From Microvirga zambiensis WSM3693 (lineage in GTDB: Bacteria; Pseudomonadota; Alphaproteobacteria; Rhizobiales; Beijerinckiaceae): a DNA stretch of 64,000 nt. This document shows positions 1 through 8,672 of the stretch, piece after piece. The translations under genes were made by a program, and so were the position numbers. The stretch is taken from the NCBI RefSeq assembly GCF_016735695.1, contig NZ_JAERQD010000009.1:1-64000 (forward strand), read 5' to 3'. Each line of letters begins with the position of its first letter. Within the stretch, counting starts at the first letter, position 1. The notes beneath the pieces are model-generated. The model made no database searches, was not told where the DNA came from, and saw nothing but the letters and a program-made list of their open reading frames with translations.

Positions 1-8
1 CACGCTGC

Positions 9-33
9 GGGCCCCACGGTGCTGGCTCTTTGA
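9..33 (+). repeat. Tail of a duplicated element with boxA-like motif (left copy)
   Basis: The 25 bases match the minus strand at 28499-28523 with one mismatch. They include GGCTCTTTGA, which resembles the boxA antitermination motif of rRNA operons (E. coli core TGCTCTTTAACA). A family A palindrome follows in both copies. Whatever precedes this copy lies outside the window. Confidence 0.6.
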
Positions 34-59
34 TATTCACATTCATCATCCCCTCCGCC

Positions 60-150
60 GTCATGGCCGCACTTGGTGCGGCCACCCACGCCTTGGGAGC
101 CGCGACGCTGCTTAAGACGTGGGTGCCCGGGACAAGCCCGGGCATGACGG
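60..150. repeat. Bipartite palindromic repeat, family A, copy 1
   Basis: Two hairpin-forming halves (CATGGCCGCACTTGGTGCGGCC and GTGCCCGGGACAAGCCCGGGCA) are joined by ACCCACG..CTT / AAGACGTGGGT, so the whole is also an imperfect inverted repeat. Other copies lie at 28370-28457, 28934-29023, 53253-53420 and 53539-53628. It resembles the REP/BIME class of extragenic repeats. Confidence 0.8.
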
Positions 151-212
151 CGAGGGGACGGGCATGACGGCGCAGGGTGGGATGACGGGTGTGTGCTCGA
201 GGCCTCGATCGG

Positions 213-1103
213 TCAGATCGCCTTTCCGAGCCGCCCCGCCAGATCCTGGATGAACTGCCAGGCCGTGCGGCCCGAGCGTGCGCCGCGGGTGGTTGCCCAT
301 TCGAGCGCTTCTGCGCGGACGGCGTCGCGGTCGGCCTGAAGGCCGAGATGGTCGACATAGGCGAAGACCATGTCGAGATATTCGTCCTGGCTGCATTTGT
401 GGAAGCCGAGCCAGAGGCCGAAACGGTCCGACAGGGAGACCTTCTCCTCCACCGCCTCGCCCGGATTGATGGCGGTCGAGCGCTCGTTCTCCATCATGTC
501 GCGGGGCAGCAGGTGGCGGCGGTTCGAGGTGGCGTAGAAGATCACGTTGTCCGGCCGTCCTTCGATTCCACCCTCCAGCACGGCCTTGAGCGACTTGTAG
601 GAGGTGTCGTCCGCATCGAAGGACAGGTCGTCGCAGAAGACCACGAAGCGGTGCGGATCGGCCCGCAGGAGGCCCATCAGGTCGGGCAGGGTCTCGATAT
701 CCTCCCGGTGGATCTCGATCAGCTTGAGCGGGCGCGATCCCGCAGGTTTCGTGTGATTGATCTCCGCATGGACGGCCTTGACCAGGGACGACTTGCCCAT
801 GCCCCGGGCGCCCCAGAGCAGGGCGTTGTTGGCCGGCAGGCCCTTGGCGAAGCGCTGGGTATTCTCGGCGAGCAGGTCACGGACGCGGTCGATCCCGCGA
901 AGCAGGCTCATCTCGACCCGGTTCACCTTGGGCACGGGTGAGAGCCTGCGCCCCGCCGCGAGCCAGACGAAGGCGTCGGCAGCAGTAAAATCGGCGTGAG
1001 CGGCCCCGGCGGGGGCAAGGCGCTCGAGGGCATCGGCGATGCGCGTCAAAAGCGCCGCGGTTTCAGGTGAGTTGAGATCTGCGGGCATAGTCGGGCTGGC
1101 CAT
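213..1103 (-). CDS. DUF815 family AAA+ ATPase
   Basis: About 296 residues. A Walker A motif (GARGMGKSS) and a Walker B-like FCDDLSFD mark a P-loop ATPase, and the arrangement matches DUF815 proteins, whose cellular role is not established to my knowledge. ATG at 1103 or 1088 is preferred. Longer translations run through a dispersed repeat at 1128-1221, so that N-terminal extension is very unlikely to be real. The gene diverges from yajC. In other Rhizobiales I recall this ATPase lying between nlpD and yajC, which matters for the inversion proposed for this segment. No strong Shine-Dalgarno is visible at either start. Confidence 0.85.
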   Translation of the reverse strand: MASPTMPADLNSPETAALLTRIADALERLAPAGAAHADFTAADAFVWLAAGRRLSPVPKVNRVEMSLLRGIDRVRDLLAENTQRFAKGLPANNALLWGARGMGKSSLVKAVHAEINHTKPAGSRPLKLIEIHREDIETLPDLMGLLRADPHRFVVFCDDLSFDADDTSYKSLKAVLEGGIEGRPDNVIFYATSNRRHLLPRDMMENERSTAINPGEAVEEKVSLSDRFGLWLGFHKCSQDEYLDMVFAYVDHLGLQADRDAVRAEALEWATTRGARSGRTAWQFIQDLAGRLGKAI

Positions 1104-1127
1104 CCAGAGTACGGAAAGGCCCTGCTT

Positions 1128-1221
1128 AGAGCATTTTTCGGCGAAGTGGATCCGGTTCGCCGGCAAAAAATGCGGCAAACCGACGAAGAGAGCCGATTCC
1201 ATGCCAATGGAAACGGCTCCA
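1128..1221. repeat. Dispersed repeat, family D, copy 1
   Basis: It begins GAGCATTTTTCGGCGAAG and pairs GCATTTTT with AAAAAATGC. It then has a second hairpin in which GATTCCAT and ATGGAAAC flank the loop GCCA. A second copy lies at 8097-8190. It sits in the DUF815 to yajC divergent region. Confidence 0.8.
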
Positions 1222-1383
1222 GCGCATAAAGCGTCGCAGGGTCCATCGACGAGCCTTTGGAAATCCGAGCAACTTCATTGATTTCGGCGAGTCGATGGGT
1301 ATAGTCCGCCACGCTTTGAATCCCGTCCGGCGCGGGTGGGCAAAAAAACGCCCGCCACGCGCCTTTATCCATGGAGAGCCCGC

Positions 1384-1716
1384 TTGTTCATCACACCTGC
1401 CTTCGCACAAGGGGCCCCCGCGGGGGGCGGAATGGAGATGATCCTTCAATTCGTCCCGTTCGTCCTCATATTCGTCATCATGTGGTTCCTGATCATTCGG
1501 CCGCAGCAGCGCCGGGTGAAGACCCACCAGGAGATGATCAAGAACGTGCGCCGCGGCGACACGGTCGTCACCTCCGGCGGCATCATCGGCAAGGTGACCA
1601 AGGTGACCGAGGACAGCGCCGATATCGAGGTCGAGATCGCCGACGGCGTGAAGGTGAAGGTGGCCCGGGCCATGATTTCCGACGTCCGCTCCAAGAGCGA
1701 GCCGGTCAAGGCCTGA
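1384..1716 (+). CDS. yajC: Preprotein translocase subunit YajC
   Basis: About 110 residues. YajC is a small inner-membrane partner of SecDF. After a short N-terminus ending in PAFAQ there is one membrane segment (FVPFVLIFVIMWFLIIR) followed by RPQQRR and a soluble domain with the conserved RRGDTVVTSGGIIGKV. The start is taken as TTG at 1384 because GGAG at 1373-1376 sits 7 bases upstream and the resulting N-terminus fits the family. An in-frame ATG at 1336 lacks this support. It is the first gene of yajC-secD-secF. Confidence 0.93.
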   Translation: MFITPAFAQGAPAGGGMEMILQFVPFVLIFVIMWFLIIRPQQRRVKTHQEMIKNVRRGDTVVTSGGIIGKVTKVTEDSADIEVEIADGVKVKVARAMISDVRSKSEPVKA

Positions 1717-1804
1717 TTGATGAAGAGGCCGGCCCTCCGCCTGCGGGCGGGCCGGTTCGCCGCTCGAGCGAGCGGCCCGATGTGTGAGAAAGGTTGAGCC
1801 GACG

Positions 1805-3412
1805 ATGCTACGCTTCTCGAGGTCGAAGATCATCGCCACCGTGGCGATCATTGTAATCGGCCTGCTTCTTGCGGTTCCGAGCGCCATGAATCGCGAGCAG
1901 CGTCAGGCCTACCTGAACGCCATCCCGAGCTGGGTTCCGCACTGGCTCGTCCCGTCGCGCGCCATCGTGCTCGGCCTCGACCTGCAGGGCGGCTCGCACG
2001 TCCTGCTCGAGGTCGATGCCCAGGATCTGCTGCGCGGCCAGGTCACGATCCTGCGCGACGACGTCCGCCGGATCCTGCGCGACACGCGCGTTTCCTCCCA
2101 GAACGGCATTCAGACCGTCCCCCGGGGCGTTCAGATTCGCGTGCCGGATGCCGCCGACCGTGACCGGCTCATGCCGCGCCTGCGGGAATTGTCGCAGCCG
2201 ATCGGCAATGCCATGCTGGGTCAGGCCGGCGGCAATGCCGTCGAGATCAACACCACGCCCGACGGCGTGATCACGCTGACCTATACCGAGGCCGGCATCA
2301 ACGAGCGCATACGCCGCGCCGTCGATCAGTCCATCGAGGTCGTTCGTCGCCGTATCGACTTCGGCGGCACGACCGAGCCCAGCATCCAGCGCCAGGGCGC
2401 GGACCGCATTCTCGTGCAGGTCCCGGGGCTGCAGGATCCGCAGCAGCTCAAGACGCTCCTGGGCGAGACCGGCAATCTGGAGTTCCGCCTGCTGGCTCAG
2501 CCCGGCGCGACCGATGTCGACATGCTTCCCATGGAGGATCAGGGCGGCCAGCGCGTTCCCGTCGAGCGCCGCGTGATCGCCGAGGGCGGTGACCTGACCG
2601 ATGCTCAGCCCGCATTCGACTCGCAGTCCCATCAGCCCATCGTCAATTTCCGCTTCAATATTCGCGGTGCCCAGCGCTTCGGCCAGGCGACGACGGAAAA
2701 TCTCGGCCGTCAGCTCGCCATCGTGCTCGACAACCGGGTGATCTCCGCACCGACGATCCAGTCGCCCATCACCGGCGGCTCGGGTCAGATCTCCGGCAGC
2801 TTCACGGTCGAGCAGGTCAATAATCTTGCCGTTCTGCTCCGCTCCGGCGCGCTGCCCGCCAAGCTCACCATCGTCGAGGAGCGCACCGTCGGCCCCGGCC
2901 TCGGCCGCGACTCCATCCAGGCCGGCAAGACGGCCACCTACGTGGCGGGCATCTTCGTGATCATCTTCATGTTCGCGACCTACGGTCTCTTCGGCCTGTT
3001 CGCCAACATCGCGCTTCTCGTCCACGTGGGCCTCATCTTCGGCCTGATGTCCGTGCTCGAGGCGACGCTGACCCTGCCGGGCATCGCGGGCATCGTGCTC
3101 ACCATCGGCACCGCCGTGGACTCGAACGTGCTGATCTACGAGCGCATCCGCGAGGAATTCAAGGCGGGCCGGTCCATGGTGTCCGCAATCCAGGCGGGCT
3201 TCGACCGCGCCTTCGCGACCATCGTGGATTCCAACAGCACCATGGCAATCGCAGCCGTGATCCTGTTCTTCCTCGGCTCCGGCCCCGTGCGCGGCTTCGC
3301 GGTCGTGTTCATTCTCGGCATCCTGACGACGGTTCTCACCGCCGTGACCCTGACGCGCATGATGATCGCGCTCTGGTATCACTGGATGCGTCCCAAAGCT
3401 CTTCCGTTCTAA
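1805..3412 (+). CDS. secD: Protein translocase subunit SecD
   Basis: About 535 residues. SecD works with SecF in the inner membrane and uses proton-motive force to complete export through SecYEG. Visible are an N-terminal membrane segment (IIATVAIIVIGLLLAV), the conserved GLDLQGGSHVLLEVD, a large periplasmic region and a C-terminal cluster of about five helices containing GTAVDSNVLIYERIREE. ATG at 1805 is preferred; an in-frame GTG at 1784 would add seven residues. SecD and SecF are separate genes here rather than the fused form of some relatives. SecF begins 12 bases downstream. Confidence 0.96.
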   Translation: MLRFSRSKIIATVAIIVIGLLLAVPSAMNREQRQAYLNAIPSWVPHWLVPSRAIVLGLDLQGGSHVLLEVDAQDLLRGQVTILRDDVRRILRDTRVSSQNGIQTVPRGVQIRVPDAADRDRLMPRLRELSQPIGNAMLGQAGGNAVEINTTPDGVITLTYTEAGINERIRRAVDQSIEVVRRRIDFGGTTEPSIQRQGADRILVQVPGLQDPQQLKTLLGETGNLEFRLLAQPGATDVDMLPMEDQGGQRVPVERRVIAEGGDLTDAQPAFDSQSHQPIVNFRFNIRGAQRFGQATTENLGRQLAIVLDNRVISAPTIQSPITGGSGQISGSFTVEQVNNLAVLLRSGALPAKLTIVEERTVGPGLGRDSIQAGKTATYVAGIFVIIFMFATYGLFGLFANIALLVHVGLIFGLMSVLEATLTLPGIAGIVLTIGTAVDSNVLIYERIREEFKAGRSMVSAIQAGFDRAFATIVDSNSTMAIAAVILFFLGSGPVRGFAVVFILGILTTVLTAVTLTRMMIALWYHWMRPKALPF

Positions 3413-3424
3413 GGAGTGCGTATC

Positions 3425-4366
3425 GTGCGCCTCGTTCGCCTCTGGCCCGAAAACTCACACTTCGACTTCATGCGCTTCCGGCGCTTCTCGTTCCCGCTCT
3501 CGGCGGTCATCTCCATCCTGACGGCGCTGATGCTCTTCAGCGGCGGCCTCAATTTCGGCATCGATTTCCGTGGCGGCACGCTCATGGAAATCCAGGCGAA
3601 ATCCGGCCAGGCCAATGTCGGCCAGATCCGCCAGACCGCCGAAGGCTTCGGCTTCGGCGACGTGGAGGTGCAGGAATTCGGCGCCGCCGGCGAGGTCTCG
3701 CTGCGCTTCCCGATCCAGTCCGGCGGCGAGGCTGCGCAGGCGGCCGTGGTGCAGAAGGCGCGCGACACGTTCGGCAACGACTATGAGTTCCGCCGCGTCG
3801 AAACGGTGGGTCCGCGCGTATCGGGCGAGCTCGTCCAGTCCGGCACCATCGGCGTCGTGCTCTCGGTCATCGCGGTGCTGTTCTATCTCTGGTTCCGCTT
3901 CGAGCGCGAGCTGGCGATCGCCTCGATCATCGGCACCCTGCACGACATCGTGCTCACCATCGGCTTCTTCGTGATCACCCGGCACGAGTTCAACATGACC
4001 TCGATCGCGGCGATCCTGACCATCGTGGGCTATTCGCTCAACGAAACGGTGGTGGTCTTCGACCGGACCCGCGAGCTGATGCGCCGCTACAAGACGATGC
4101 CGGCCGAGGAGCTGTTGAACCTGTCGATCAACCACACCATGTCCCGCACGGTGATGACGGCAGCGACGACCGCGCTCTCGCTTCTGGCGCTGGTGCTGTT
4201 CGGCGGACAGGCGATCCAGGGCTTCGCGCAGGTCATGCTCTACGGCGTCGTCATCTGCACGTATTCGGCCATCTGCATTTCGTCGCCCATGCTGATCTAT
4301 ATCGGTCTGCGCGGATCGGAGACGGTCAAGGTGCCGGAGGGCAGCAGGGCCGCCGCAGCGGAGTAG
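3425..4366 (+). CDS. secF: Protein translocase subunit SecF
   Basis: About 313 residues. It is the membrane partner of SecD, with an N-terminal helix, the family motif GLNFGIDFRGGTLMEI, a periplasmic domain and five C-terminal helices with YSLNETVVVFDRTREL. GTG at 3425 is preferred because AAGGAG overlapping the secD stop is about 8 bases upstream; a GTG at 3416 overlaps that site and is less likely. Translation is probably coupled to secD. The next gene starts 4 bases after the stop, so the Mth938-family gene is likely in the same operon. Confidence 0.95.
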   Translation: MRLVRLWPENSHFDFMRFRRFSFPLSAVISILTALMLFSGGLNFGIDFRGGTLMEIQAKSGQANVGQIRQTAEGFGFGDVEVQEFGAAGEVSLRFPIQSGGEAAQAAVVQKARDTFGNDYEFRRVETVGPRVSGELVQSGTIGVVLSVIAVLFYLWFRFERELAIASIIGTLHDIVLTIGFFVITRHEFNMTSIAAILTIVGYSLNETVVVFDRTRELMRRYKTMPAEELLNLSINHTMSRTVMTAATTALSLLALVLFGGQAIQGFAQVMLYGVVICTYSAICISSPMLIYIGLRGSETVKVPEGSRAAAAE

Positions 4367-4370
4367 GACC

Positions 4371-4757
4371 ATGAGCGATGGTCGCCTCTACGATGGCTTT
4401 CTGCCCGGACGCTATCCGTTCGATGCCTATGGCAACGGCGGTTTCCGCTTTGCCGACATGTCGCATCGCGGATCGCTGCTGGCTCTGCCGTCGGGGGTCC
4501 GGGCCTGGCCCGTGAACTCCGTCTCCGAGCTCACCGACGAGGCGCTCGATCCCGTCTTCGCCGAAGCGGGCGAGATCGAGCTGCTGCTGTTCGGCACGGG
4601 GGCCGAGATCGCAGCCATACCGGCTGCGTTCCGCACCCGTTTCCGGGAGGCGGGGATCGGCCTCGACGTGATGCAGACGGGTGCCGCCGCCCGCACCTAC
4701 AACATCCTGCTTGCCGAGAACCGCAAGGTAGGCGCCGCCCTGATCGCCGTTCCCTGA
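4371..4757 (+). CDS. Mth938-like domain protein (NDUFAF3 homologue)
   Basis: A protein of 128 residues of the Mth938/DUF498 family, with GSLLALPSGVRAWPV near the N-terminus and the typical LLLFGTGAE in mid-protein. Mitochondrial NDUFAF3, a complex I assembly factor, belongs to this family. It lies 4 bases after secF and 1 base before the NDUFAF6-like gene. That clustering supports a membrane-complex assembly role, but the bacterial function is inferred, not demonstrated here. Confidence 0.88.
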   Translation: MSDGRLYDGFLPGRYPFDAYGNGGFRFADMSHRGSLLALPSGVRAWPVNSVSELTDEALDPVFAEAGEIELLLFGTGAEIAAIPAAFRTRFREAGIGLDVMQTGAAARTYNILLAENRKVGAALIAVP

Positions 4758-4758
4758 C

Positions 4759-5604
4759 ATGGAACCGCAGGCAATCTCCAACTTCGCGCATTGCGAAGCC
4801 CTCGTGCGCGAGGCCGATCCCGACCGCTATTGGGCGAGCCTCTTCGCGCCGGCCGACAAGCGTCCGCATCTTCACGCGCTTTACGCCTTCAATTTCGAGA
4901 TCGCCCGCGTTCGTGAATCCGTGCGCGAGGCGCTCGTCGGCGAGATCCGCCTGCAATGGTGGCGCGATGCCCTCCAGGGCGAGGCGAGGGGCGATGTGCG
5001 GGCCAATCCGATCGCGGCCGCCCTCGACGACACCATCGTTCAGTTCCGCCTGCCGCGTCAGTCGTTCGTCGACCTGATCGATGCAAGGATCTTCGATCTC
5101 TACGATGATCCGATGCCGAACCTGAACGACCTGGAAGGCTATTGCGGCGAGACCTCGTCGAGCCTGATCCAGCTTTCGAGCCTCATCCTCTCCGACGGTT
5201 CGAACCCTGGCACGGCCGATGCCGCCGGCCATGCGGGCGTGGCTTATGCGATCACCGGATTGCTGCGCGCCTTTCCGCTCCATGCCCGCCAGGGGCAGGT
5301 CTATGTTCCGGCCGACATTCTCGCCCGGCATGGCGTGGTCCGCGAGGACATCGTCACCGGACGCGGCGGGCCGGGGCTGAAGGGCGCGCTTGCCGACCTG
5401 CGCGCCGTCGCCCGCCGGCATCTGGAGCAGGTGCGCACCCTTCGGACCACGATTCCGGATACCGCGAAGCCTGGCTTCCGGCCGCTTGGTCTGGTCCAGC
5501 CCTATCTCAAGGCCATGGAGCGGCGGGACTACGATCCGTTCCACACGATTGTCGACATCCCGCAATGGCGCCGCGTCTGGGCGCTCTGGCGCGGGCCGTT
5601 TTAG
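4759..5604 (+). CDS. Squalene/phytoene synthase-fold protein (NDUFAF6-like), probably non-catalytic
   Basis: A protein of 281 residues with the all-helical squalene/phytoene synthase fold. Both Asp-rich substrate-binding motifs are missing: the first position reads FNFEIARVRES and the second GLLRAFPLHARQGQVYVP. The same substitutions are, as I recall them, characteristic of mitochondrial NDUFAF6, whose second motif is close to LLRATPYHGSRRKVFLP. It is therefore probably an assembly factor rather than a carotenoid or hopanoid enzyme. It follows the NDUFAF3-like gene by one base, at the end of the sec operon. Pipelines will often call it phytoene synthase. Confidence 0.85.
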   Translation: MEPQAISNFAHCEALVREADPDRYWASLFAPADKRPHLHALYAFNFEIARVRESVREALVGEIRLQWWRDALQGEARGDVRANPIAAALDDTIVQFRLPRQSFVDLIDARIFDLYDDPMPNLNDLEGYCGETSSSLIQLSSLILSDGSNPGTADAAGHAGVAYAITGLLRAFPLHARQGQVYVPADILARHGVVREDIVTGRGGPGLKGALADLRAVARRHLEQVRTLRTTIPDTAKPGFRPLGLVQPYLKAMERRDYDPFHTIVDIPQWRRVWALWRGPF

Positions 5605-5621
5605 GAAGACTCCCGCTCCTC

Positions 5622-5757
5622 CGTGTCATCCCGGACGAAGCGCAGCGAAGATCCGGGATCCATAACCGCTAACAGTCGAGAAAGAGGCGAAACACTCCTC
5701 ACTCTTTCTTGGAATATCGTGGTTATGGATCCCCGCCTGCACGGGGATGACAATGTC
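5622..5757. repeat. Inverted pair of palindromic repeats, family B variant
   Basis: Starts GTCATCCCGGACGAAGCGCAG and ends with ATGGATCCCCGCCTGCACGG then GGGATGACAATGTC, so its outer arms are in inverted orientation. Related copies lie at 28175-28296 and 53064-53197, with a different middle. It lies between the convergent NDUFAF6-like and trmFO genes, where it may stop or stabilise transcripts. Confidence 0.75.
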
Positions 5758-5822
5758 GGGCCTCGGGTGCTTGATCTGAAAGCGATCCCGGATCGGCTGC
5801 GCACTCCGGGACAGTGAGAGCG

Positions 5823-7241
5823 TTACTCCGCCGCCGCCGGCAATACGCCGCCCGATAGCCAAGCTGAGAGATCGGCCCGAGCGCGGTCGGTCAGCGCCTT
5901 CTTCCTCGCAACAGCCTTGGCAGGGCCGCGCAGGCGCTTGCCGTCCTCGGATTTCGGGGCGTAATCCAGCGGCGGGAAGAGGCCGAAATTGACGTTCATC
6001 GGCTGGAACGAGCGCGGGCCTTCGTCGATGGTCTCGATGTGGCCACCCGTGATGTGGTTGACGAGCGCGCCGAGCGCCGTCGTATGCGGCAGCGACTGGA
6101 TCGGACGGCCCAGACGCTCGGCGGCGGCGAAACGGCCGGTCATCAGGCCCACGGCTGCGCTCTCGACATAGCCTTCGCAGCCGGTGATCTGGCCGGCGAA
6201 GCGCAGGCGCGGCATCGCCTTGAGACGCAGGGTCGGATCGAGAAGCTTTGGCGAATTGAGATAGGTGTTGCGGTGGATGCCGCCGAGACGCGCGAACTCG
6301 GCGTTCTCCAAGCCGGGGATCATGCGCAGGATTTCGGTCTGCGCGCCGTATTTCAGCTTGGTCTGAAAGCCGACCATGTTGAACAAGTTGCCGAGCGCGT
6401 TGTCCTGGCGCAGCTGCACGATGGCGTAAGGCTTTTTATCGGGGTTGCGCGGATCGGTCAGGCCGACGGGCTTCATCGGCCCGTGGCGCAGGGTCTCGCG
6501 GCCGCGCTCTGCCATGACCTCGATCGGCAGGCAGCCGTCGAAATAGGGAGTGTTGGCCTCCCATTCCTTGAACTCGGTCTTGTCGCCGGCGATCAGCGCG
6601 TCGATGAAGGCGTCGTACTGCTCCCGGGTCATGGGGCAGTTGATGTAATCCTTGCCCGTGCCGCCCGGTCCGACCTTGTCGTAGCGCGACTGGAACCAGG
6701 CCACCTCCATGTTGATGGACTCGCGGTAGACGATCGGCGCGATGGCATCGAAGAAGGCGAGAGACGTCTCGCCCGTCAGCTGAAGGATCGCCTCGGCCAG
6801 CGCGGGCGAGGTGAGGGGACCGGTGGCAACGATCACGGAAGACCATTCCTCCGGCGGCAAACCGGCGATCTCGCCGCGCTCGATGGTGACGAGCGGATGC
6901 GCTTCGAGCGCTGCCGTGACAGCTTCGGAAAAACCGTCGCGATCGACCGCCAAGGCGCCGCCGGCGGGCACCTGGTTGGCGTCACCCTTCGCGATGATGA
7001 GCGAGCCGAGCGTCCGCATCTCCTGATGCAGAAGGCCGACCGCATTGGTCTCGGCATCGTCCGAACGGAACGAGTTGGAGCAGACGAGCTCGGCGAGACC
7101 TTGCGTCTTGTGTGCGTCGGTGCCGCGCACGGGACGCATCTCGTGGAGAACGACCGGCACACCCGCCTGGGCGATCTGCCAGGTCGCTTCGGAGCCGGCA
7201 AGGCCGCCGCCGACGACGTGAATGGGTTCGATCTTGCTCAT
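5823..7241 (-). CDS. trmFO: tRNA (uracil-5-)-methyltransferase TrmFO, folate-dependent
   Basis: About 472 residues. TrmFO makes ribothymidine at U54 of tRNA using methylenetetrahydrofolate and FAD. The N-terminus carries the FAD-binding motif [12 protein letters not shown], and [10 protein letters not shown] and the GRFAAAE region near the C-terminus are typical. ATG at 7241 is chosen because GGGAG at 7249-7253 lies 7 bases upstream; an ATG at 7247 is too close to it. Convergent with the preceding operon. Confidence 0.95.
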   Translation of the reverse strand: MSKIEPIHVVGGGLAGSEATWQIAQAGVPVVLHEMRPVRGTDAHKTQGLAELVCSNSFRSDDAETNAVGLLHQEMRTLGSLIIAKGDANQVPAGGALAVDRDGFSEAVTAALEAHPLVTIERGEIAGLPPEEWSSVIVATGPLTSPALAEAILQLTGETSLAFFDAIAPIVYRESINMEVAWFQSRYDKVGPGGTGKDYINCPMTREQYDAFIDALIAGDKTEFKEWEANTPYFDGCLPIEVMAERGRETLRHGPMKPVGLTDPRNPDKKPYAIVQLRQDNALGNLFNMVGFQTKLKYGAQTEILRMIPGLENAEFARLGGIHRNTYLNSPKLLDPTLRLKAMPRLRFAGQITGCEGYVESAAVGLMTGRFAAAERLGRPIQSLPHTTALGALVNHITGGHIETIDEGPRSFQPMNVNFGLFPPLDYAPKSEDGKRLRGPAKAVARKKALTDRARADLSAWLSGGVLPAAAE

Positions 7242-7326
7242 AATCATTCTCCCGAGCGGCTTTGTTGACTCCCTCGGGAGCGCTGGTCAAGCTGAGCCAG
7301 TGATATTCGGAAAGGCCTCAAACGCC

Positions 7327-8085
7327 ATGCAATCCAGGCGTCCCGTCGTCCTTATTACAGGTGGTAGCCGCGGCATAGGGGCTGCGGTGGCGCAGCTCGC
7401 AGCAGCTCGCGGCTACGATGTCGCCATCACCTTCCGCTCGGAGCGCGAAGCTGCCGAGCAGATCGTGGAAAGATGCCGTGCCGCAGGCGCCAATGCTGTC
7501 ACATGCCAGGGCGACGTGGCGGTGGAGGGCGACGTGGCGCGCCTGTTCGACGAGGTCGAGGCCGTTCTCGGGCCGATCTCGCACGTGGTGAACAACGCGG
7601 GCATTACTGGAAAATCCGCCAAGCTGGCTGAGGCCTCGGTCGAGGCGATCCGCAGCTGCATCGACGTCAACGTCCTCGGCGCCCTATGGGTCGCGCGGGA
7701 GGCAGCTCGCCGGCTGCCGGGCAGCCCGGGCGACATCGCGCGGAGCATCGTCAACATCTCGTCCGTTGCCGCCTCCCTCGGCAGCCCGAATGAATATGTC
7801 TGGTATGCCGCCTCGAAGGGAGCCATCGACTCGCTGACGGTCGGGCTGTCGAAGGAGCTTGCCCCGCAGGGGGTTCGGGTCAACGCCGTATCGCCCGGCA
7901 TGACCAAGACCGACATCCACGAGCGCAGTACCCAGGATGCCGGACGCCTGGAGCGCCTGCGGCCTCATATTCCGCTGAACCGGATCGGCGAGCCGGAGGA
8001 GATCGCCGAGGCGGTGCTGTTCCTGATGTCGGACGCGGCGTCCTACATCACCGGCGCCAATATCCCCGTCTCGGGCGGGCGGTGA
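7327..8085 (+). CDS. SDR family oxidoreductase
   Basis: A protein of 252 residues, classical short-chain dehydrogenase. It has the nucleotide motif TGGSRGIG near the N-terminus, NNAG, a catalytic Ser region (IVNISSVAA), YAASKGA with the Tyr-Lys pair, and the late VSPGMTKTD. An Arg after the first strand (TFRSER) suggests NADP(H). ATG at 7327 gives the usual length; a longer frame would overlap the trmFO start. Substrate cannot be read from sequence. Confidence 0.88.
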   Translation: MQSRRPVVLITGGSRGIGAAVAQLAAARGYDVAITFRSEREAAEQIVERCRAAGANAVTCQGDVAVEGDVARLFDEVEAVLGPISHVVNNAGITGKSAKLAEASVEAIRSCIDVNVLGALWVAREAARRLPGSPGDIARSIVNISSVAASLGSPNEYVWYAASKGAIDSLTVGLSKELAPQGVRVNAVSPGMTKTDIHERSTQDAGRLERLRPHIPLNRIGEPEEIAEAVLFLMSDAASYITGANIPVSGGR

Positions 8086-8096
8086 CGGGTGACGGG

Positions 8097-8190
8097 AGCA
8101 TTTTTCGGCAAAGTGGATCCGGTTTGCCGTCAAAAAATGCGGCAAAGCAAAGAAGAGGGCTGTTTCCACGCCAGTGGAAACAGCCCTAGA
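8097..8190. repeat. Dispersed repeat, family D, copy 2
   Basis: It starts GAGCATTTTTCGGCAAAG, has the GCATTTTT / AAAAAATGC pairing, and ends with a perfect hairpin in which GGGCTGTTTCCAC and GTGGAAACAGCCC flank GCCA. Same architecture as 1128-1221. The hairpin sequence has drifted but stays complementary, which argues that the structure is under selection. Confidence 0.85.
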
Positions 8191-8199
8191 CAAGCAAAC

Positions 8200-8230
8200 G
8201 CCCGCCTGAAGGGGCGGGCGAGGGCCTTTT
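8200..8230. terminator. Hairpin terminator between SDR and DUF1127 genes
   Basis: CGCCCGCC pairs with GGCGGGCG around a short loop. CCTTTTG follows on the plus strand and GTTTGCTTG on the minus strand, so it could end both converging transcripts. Confidence 0.6.
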
Positions 8231-8249
8231 GCTGCAATGCAGCGAAGTT

Positions 8250-8405
8250 TTACGCGAAAGCGTTCTGGCGGGCGACGCTCTCGATCTGGAAGCGAGAGAT
8301 GCCGAGATCGTCGAGCTCGCGGTCGGAGAGCAGGGAAAGCTCACGGACGGTCTCGCGATAACGCATGTAAGAGCGGACCTTAGAGAGGATATAGGAAACG
8401 AACAT
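8250..8405 (-). CDS. DUF1127 small protein
   Basis: A basic protein of 51 residues with the DUF1127 signature RELSLLSDRELDDLGISR near its C-terminus. In other alphaproteobacteria members of this family affect RNA turnover or phosphate and stress physiology; the role here is inferred only. ATG at 8405 is supported by AGGAG about 6 bases upstream. It stands alone between a hairpin terminator and a gene-poor stretch. Confidence 0.88.
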   Translation of the reverse strand: MFVSYILSKVRSYMRYRETVRELSLLSDRELDDLGISRFQIESVARQNAFA

Positions 8406-8624
8406 TGGTGACTCCTGATTAGTTGCCGGCCCGTTTTGACCGGTGCCTTTGTTCTTGCGTTTGCAGTGCGGTATATACGTCTGTGCGGTGCCGAAGAGGA
8501 GTGGTAATAATGTAGGTCTGTTATGCTTTGGTAGCATGACGTCCTAATGCCACGTTAACCGTGCTGCGAATCGCTCATGGCTCTTGGCCGGGGAACCACC
8601 CAGGATGAGATGCCTGAAAACAGA

Positions 8625-8651
8625 AACGGCCCCGGTTGCGGGGCCGTTTTG
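8625..8651 (-). terminator. Intrinsic terminator of the RTX gene at 8673-9557
   Basis: AACGGCCCC pairs with GGGGCCGTT across a 6-base loop. On the minus strand it is followed by TTTCTG then TTTTC; on the plus strand by TTTTG. It lies 22 bases past the RTX stop codon. Confidence 0.75.
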
Positions 8652-8672
8652 TCCGACAGGGATTGCGCGGAG

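Noticed and set aside
1104..1202. N-terminal extension of the DUF815 protein up to 1202
   Set aside because: The extension is translated family D repeat, also found at 8097-8190, and is not part of the protein family.
4759..5604. Carotenoid or hopanoid synthesis gene
   Set aside because: Both catalytic Asp-rich motifs are absent and the context is a sec operon, so an NDUFAF6-like role is more likely.
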